Assembly: GCA_023402915.1 (NCBI GenBank)
Contig: JAEYFO010000191.1
Coordinates: 1 to 5,047, forward strand
Direction: 5' to 3'
Source: Bacillota bacterium
GTDB lineage: Bacteria > Bacillota > Clostridia > Christensenellales > CALWSW01
Length of the DNA stretch: 5,047 nt
The notes under the pieces are model-generated. The model ran no database searches. It was not told the origin of the DNA and was given only the letters and a program-made list of their open reading frames with translations. A program made the position numbers and the translations under genes. Shown here piece by piece: positions 4,191-5,047 of the stretch. The first letter of the stretch is position 1. Each line of letters begins with the position of its first letter.

Positions 4191-5047
4191 TCAGCTCATT
4201 CGCCCGTGTTCCACGGAAAAGACCGCGTCGGCCATGCGCATAGTGGACGCGCGGTGGGAAACCAGCACGACGGTTTTGTCTCCGCGGGAATCGTGCAGGG
4301 ATTTGAGGATGATCGCCTCGTTCAGGCTGTCCAGATTGCTGGTCGGTTCATCCAGAAGCATCAGCGGTGCGTCGTGCAGAAACGCCCGCGCCAGCCCCAG
4401 CCGCTGCCGTTCACCGCCGGACAGCGTGTCGCCCAGCTCGCCCACCGGCGTGTCATAATCCTGAGGAAGGGTCAAAATGAAGTTGTGGACAGAGGCTTTT
4501 TTGCAGGCGGCGATCAGCTCTTCGTCCGTCGCGTCCTGCCTGGCGATCTTCAAATTGGCGCGAATGCTGTCGTGAAACAGCTGGGTCTCCTGGGTGACAA
4601 AACTCTCCATGGCGCGCAGGTTCGCCGTGTTGACGCTTTGGATGTCCGCGCCGGAAATACAGACGCGCCCTTGCTGCGCGTCCCAGAAACGCATCAGCAG
4701 CTTGAGTAGCGTGGACTTTCCGCTGCCGCTGCGTCCGGAGATCCCAACGACGGAATGCGGGGGAATGGAAAGCGATACGTCCGAAAGAATGGGCTCCCTG
4801 CCGTAGGAGAAGGAAACGTGCTCCGCCGCCGCGCCGGAAAAATCACGCTCTGGCTGCCCAAAGACCTCTTCGACGGCCGGCTGCTCGTCCAGAATGTCCA
4901 GCACCCGGTTTCCGGCGGCAAAGGTGTTTTGCAGCGTGCTGCCCAGGTTGGAAAGGGCGATGACTGGCCCGAAGGACGAAAACAGCGCCAGCGTCGAAAG
5001 CAGCACGCCGTCAAAGCCGATGGCCCCGGAAGCGTACAGCATTGCGC
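4191..5047 (-). CDS. ABC exporter subunit, fused permease-ATPase, CydC-like (partial)
   Basis: The frame is open at the right edge, so only the C-terminal half (about 284 residues) of a protein that is usually 550-600 residues is present. It holds the last membrane helix region with an FxSFGPVIALSNL stretch and the linker, then a complete nucleotide-binding domain. Counting from the first visible Met (5042), the motifs are Walker A GRSGSGKST 103-111, Q-loop Q151, signature LSGGERQ 207-213, Walker B LMLLDE 227-232, D-loop SNLD 235-238 and H-loop His 263. All catalytic residues are present, so it should hydrolyse ATP to drive export across the cytoplasmic membrane. The layout fits half-size exporters such as CydC/CydD (thiol export) and MsbA-like multidrug proteins. 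The GRVLDIL-like linker and the FVTQETQLFHDSIRANL segment lean towards CydC, but the substrate is not determined. A partner gene may lie upstream, outside the window. Confidence 0.88.
   Translation of the reverse strand, partial: AMLYASGAIGFDGVLLSTLALFSSFGPVIALSNLGSTLQNTFAAGNRVLDILDEQPAVEEVFGQPERDFSGAAAEHVSFSYGREPILSDVSLSIPPHSVVGISGRSGSGKSTLLKLLMRFWDAQQGRVCISGADIQSVNTANLRAMESFVTQETQLFHDSIRANLKIARQDATDEELIAACKKASVHNFILTLPQDYDTPVGELGDTLSGGERQRLGLARAFLHDAPLMLLDEPTSNLDSLNEAIILKSLHDSRGDKTVVLVSHRASTMRMADAVFSVEHGRMS

Noticed and set aside
3789..4709. Open frame of 306 codons on the plus strand opposite ybaN and the ABC gene
   Set aside because: It is antisense to two genes with clear family motifs, and its own translation is low-complexity without any recognisable domain.

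Overview
The window looks like chromosomal DNA of a Gram-positive anaerobe of the Clostridia, probably an Oscillospirales-type gut Firmicute. This rests on strong AGGAGG-type ribosome binding sites, a sigma-A promoter with perfect consensus hexamers, U-tailed intrinsic terminators, GC-rich coding DNA beside A+T-richer spacers, and the C-terminus of a clostridial-type large serine recombinase at the left edge. The genus cannot be fixed from the sequence.

Left part (1-960). The last 44 residues of a serine recombinase end at 135 and are followed at once by an intrinsic terminator, so a mobile element probably lies to the left. Then come about 700 bases without a convincing gene. Their right half (about 590-915) is crowded with stem-loops and ends in a strong bidirectional terminator at 874-916.

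Centre (963-3643, minus strand). This is a complete two-gene nucleobase-salvage operon, read right to left. It has a perfect TTGACA-N17-TATAAT promoter (3615-3643) and a short leader. The leader contains a previously unlisted 16-codon leader peptide with its own Shine-Dalgarno site (3533-3583). The 3' half of that peptide is encoded by a 20-base all-pyrimidine run. An intrinsic terminator (3481-3518) follows directly, and then the ribosome binding site of the first structural gene. That gene encodes a divergent type I phosphoribosyltransferase-like protein (2367-3464). After a 159-base structured spacer comes a close CodB homologue, a cytosine permease (963-2207). The leader layout resembles the UTP-sensing, translation-coupled attenuators of enterobacterial pyrBI and pyrE. 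That fits an operon that would import a pyrimidine-type base and attach it to PRPP, but the mechanism is an inference.

Right part (3696-5047, minus strand). A YbaN/DUF454 small membrane protein lies downstream of the C-terminal half of a fused permease-ATPase ABC exporter subunit (CydC-like architecture), which runs off the right edge. The two are 63 bases apart and probably co-transcribed. No strong terminator is seen between ybaN and the nucleobase operon promoter.

The most interesting object is the leader of the phosphoribosyltransferase-codB operon, together with the unassigned phosphoribosyltransferase it controls.
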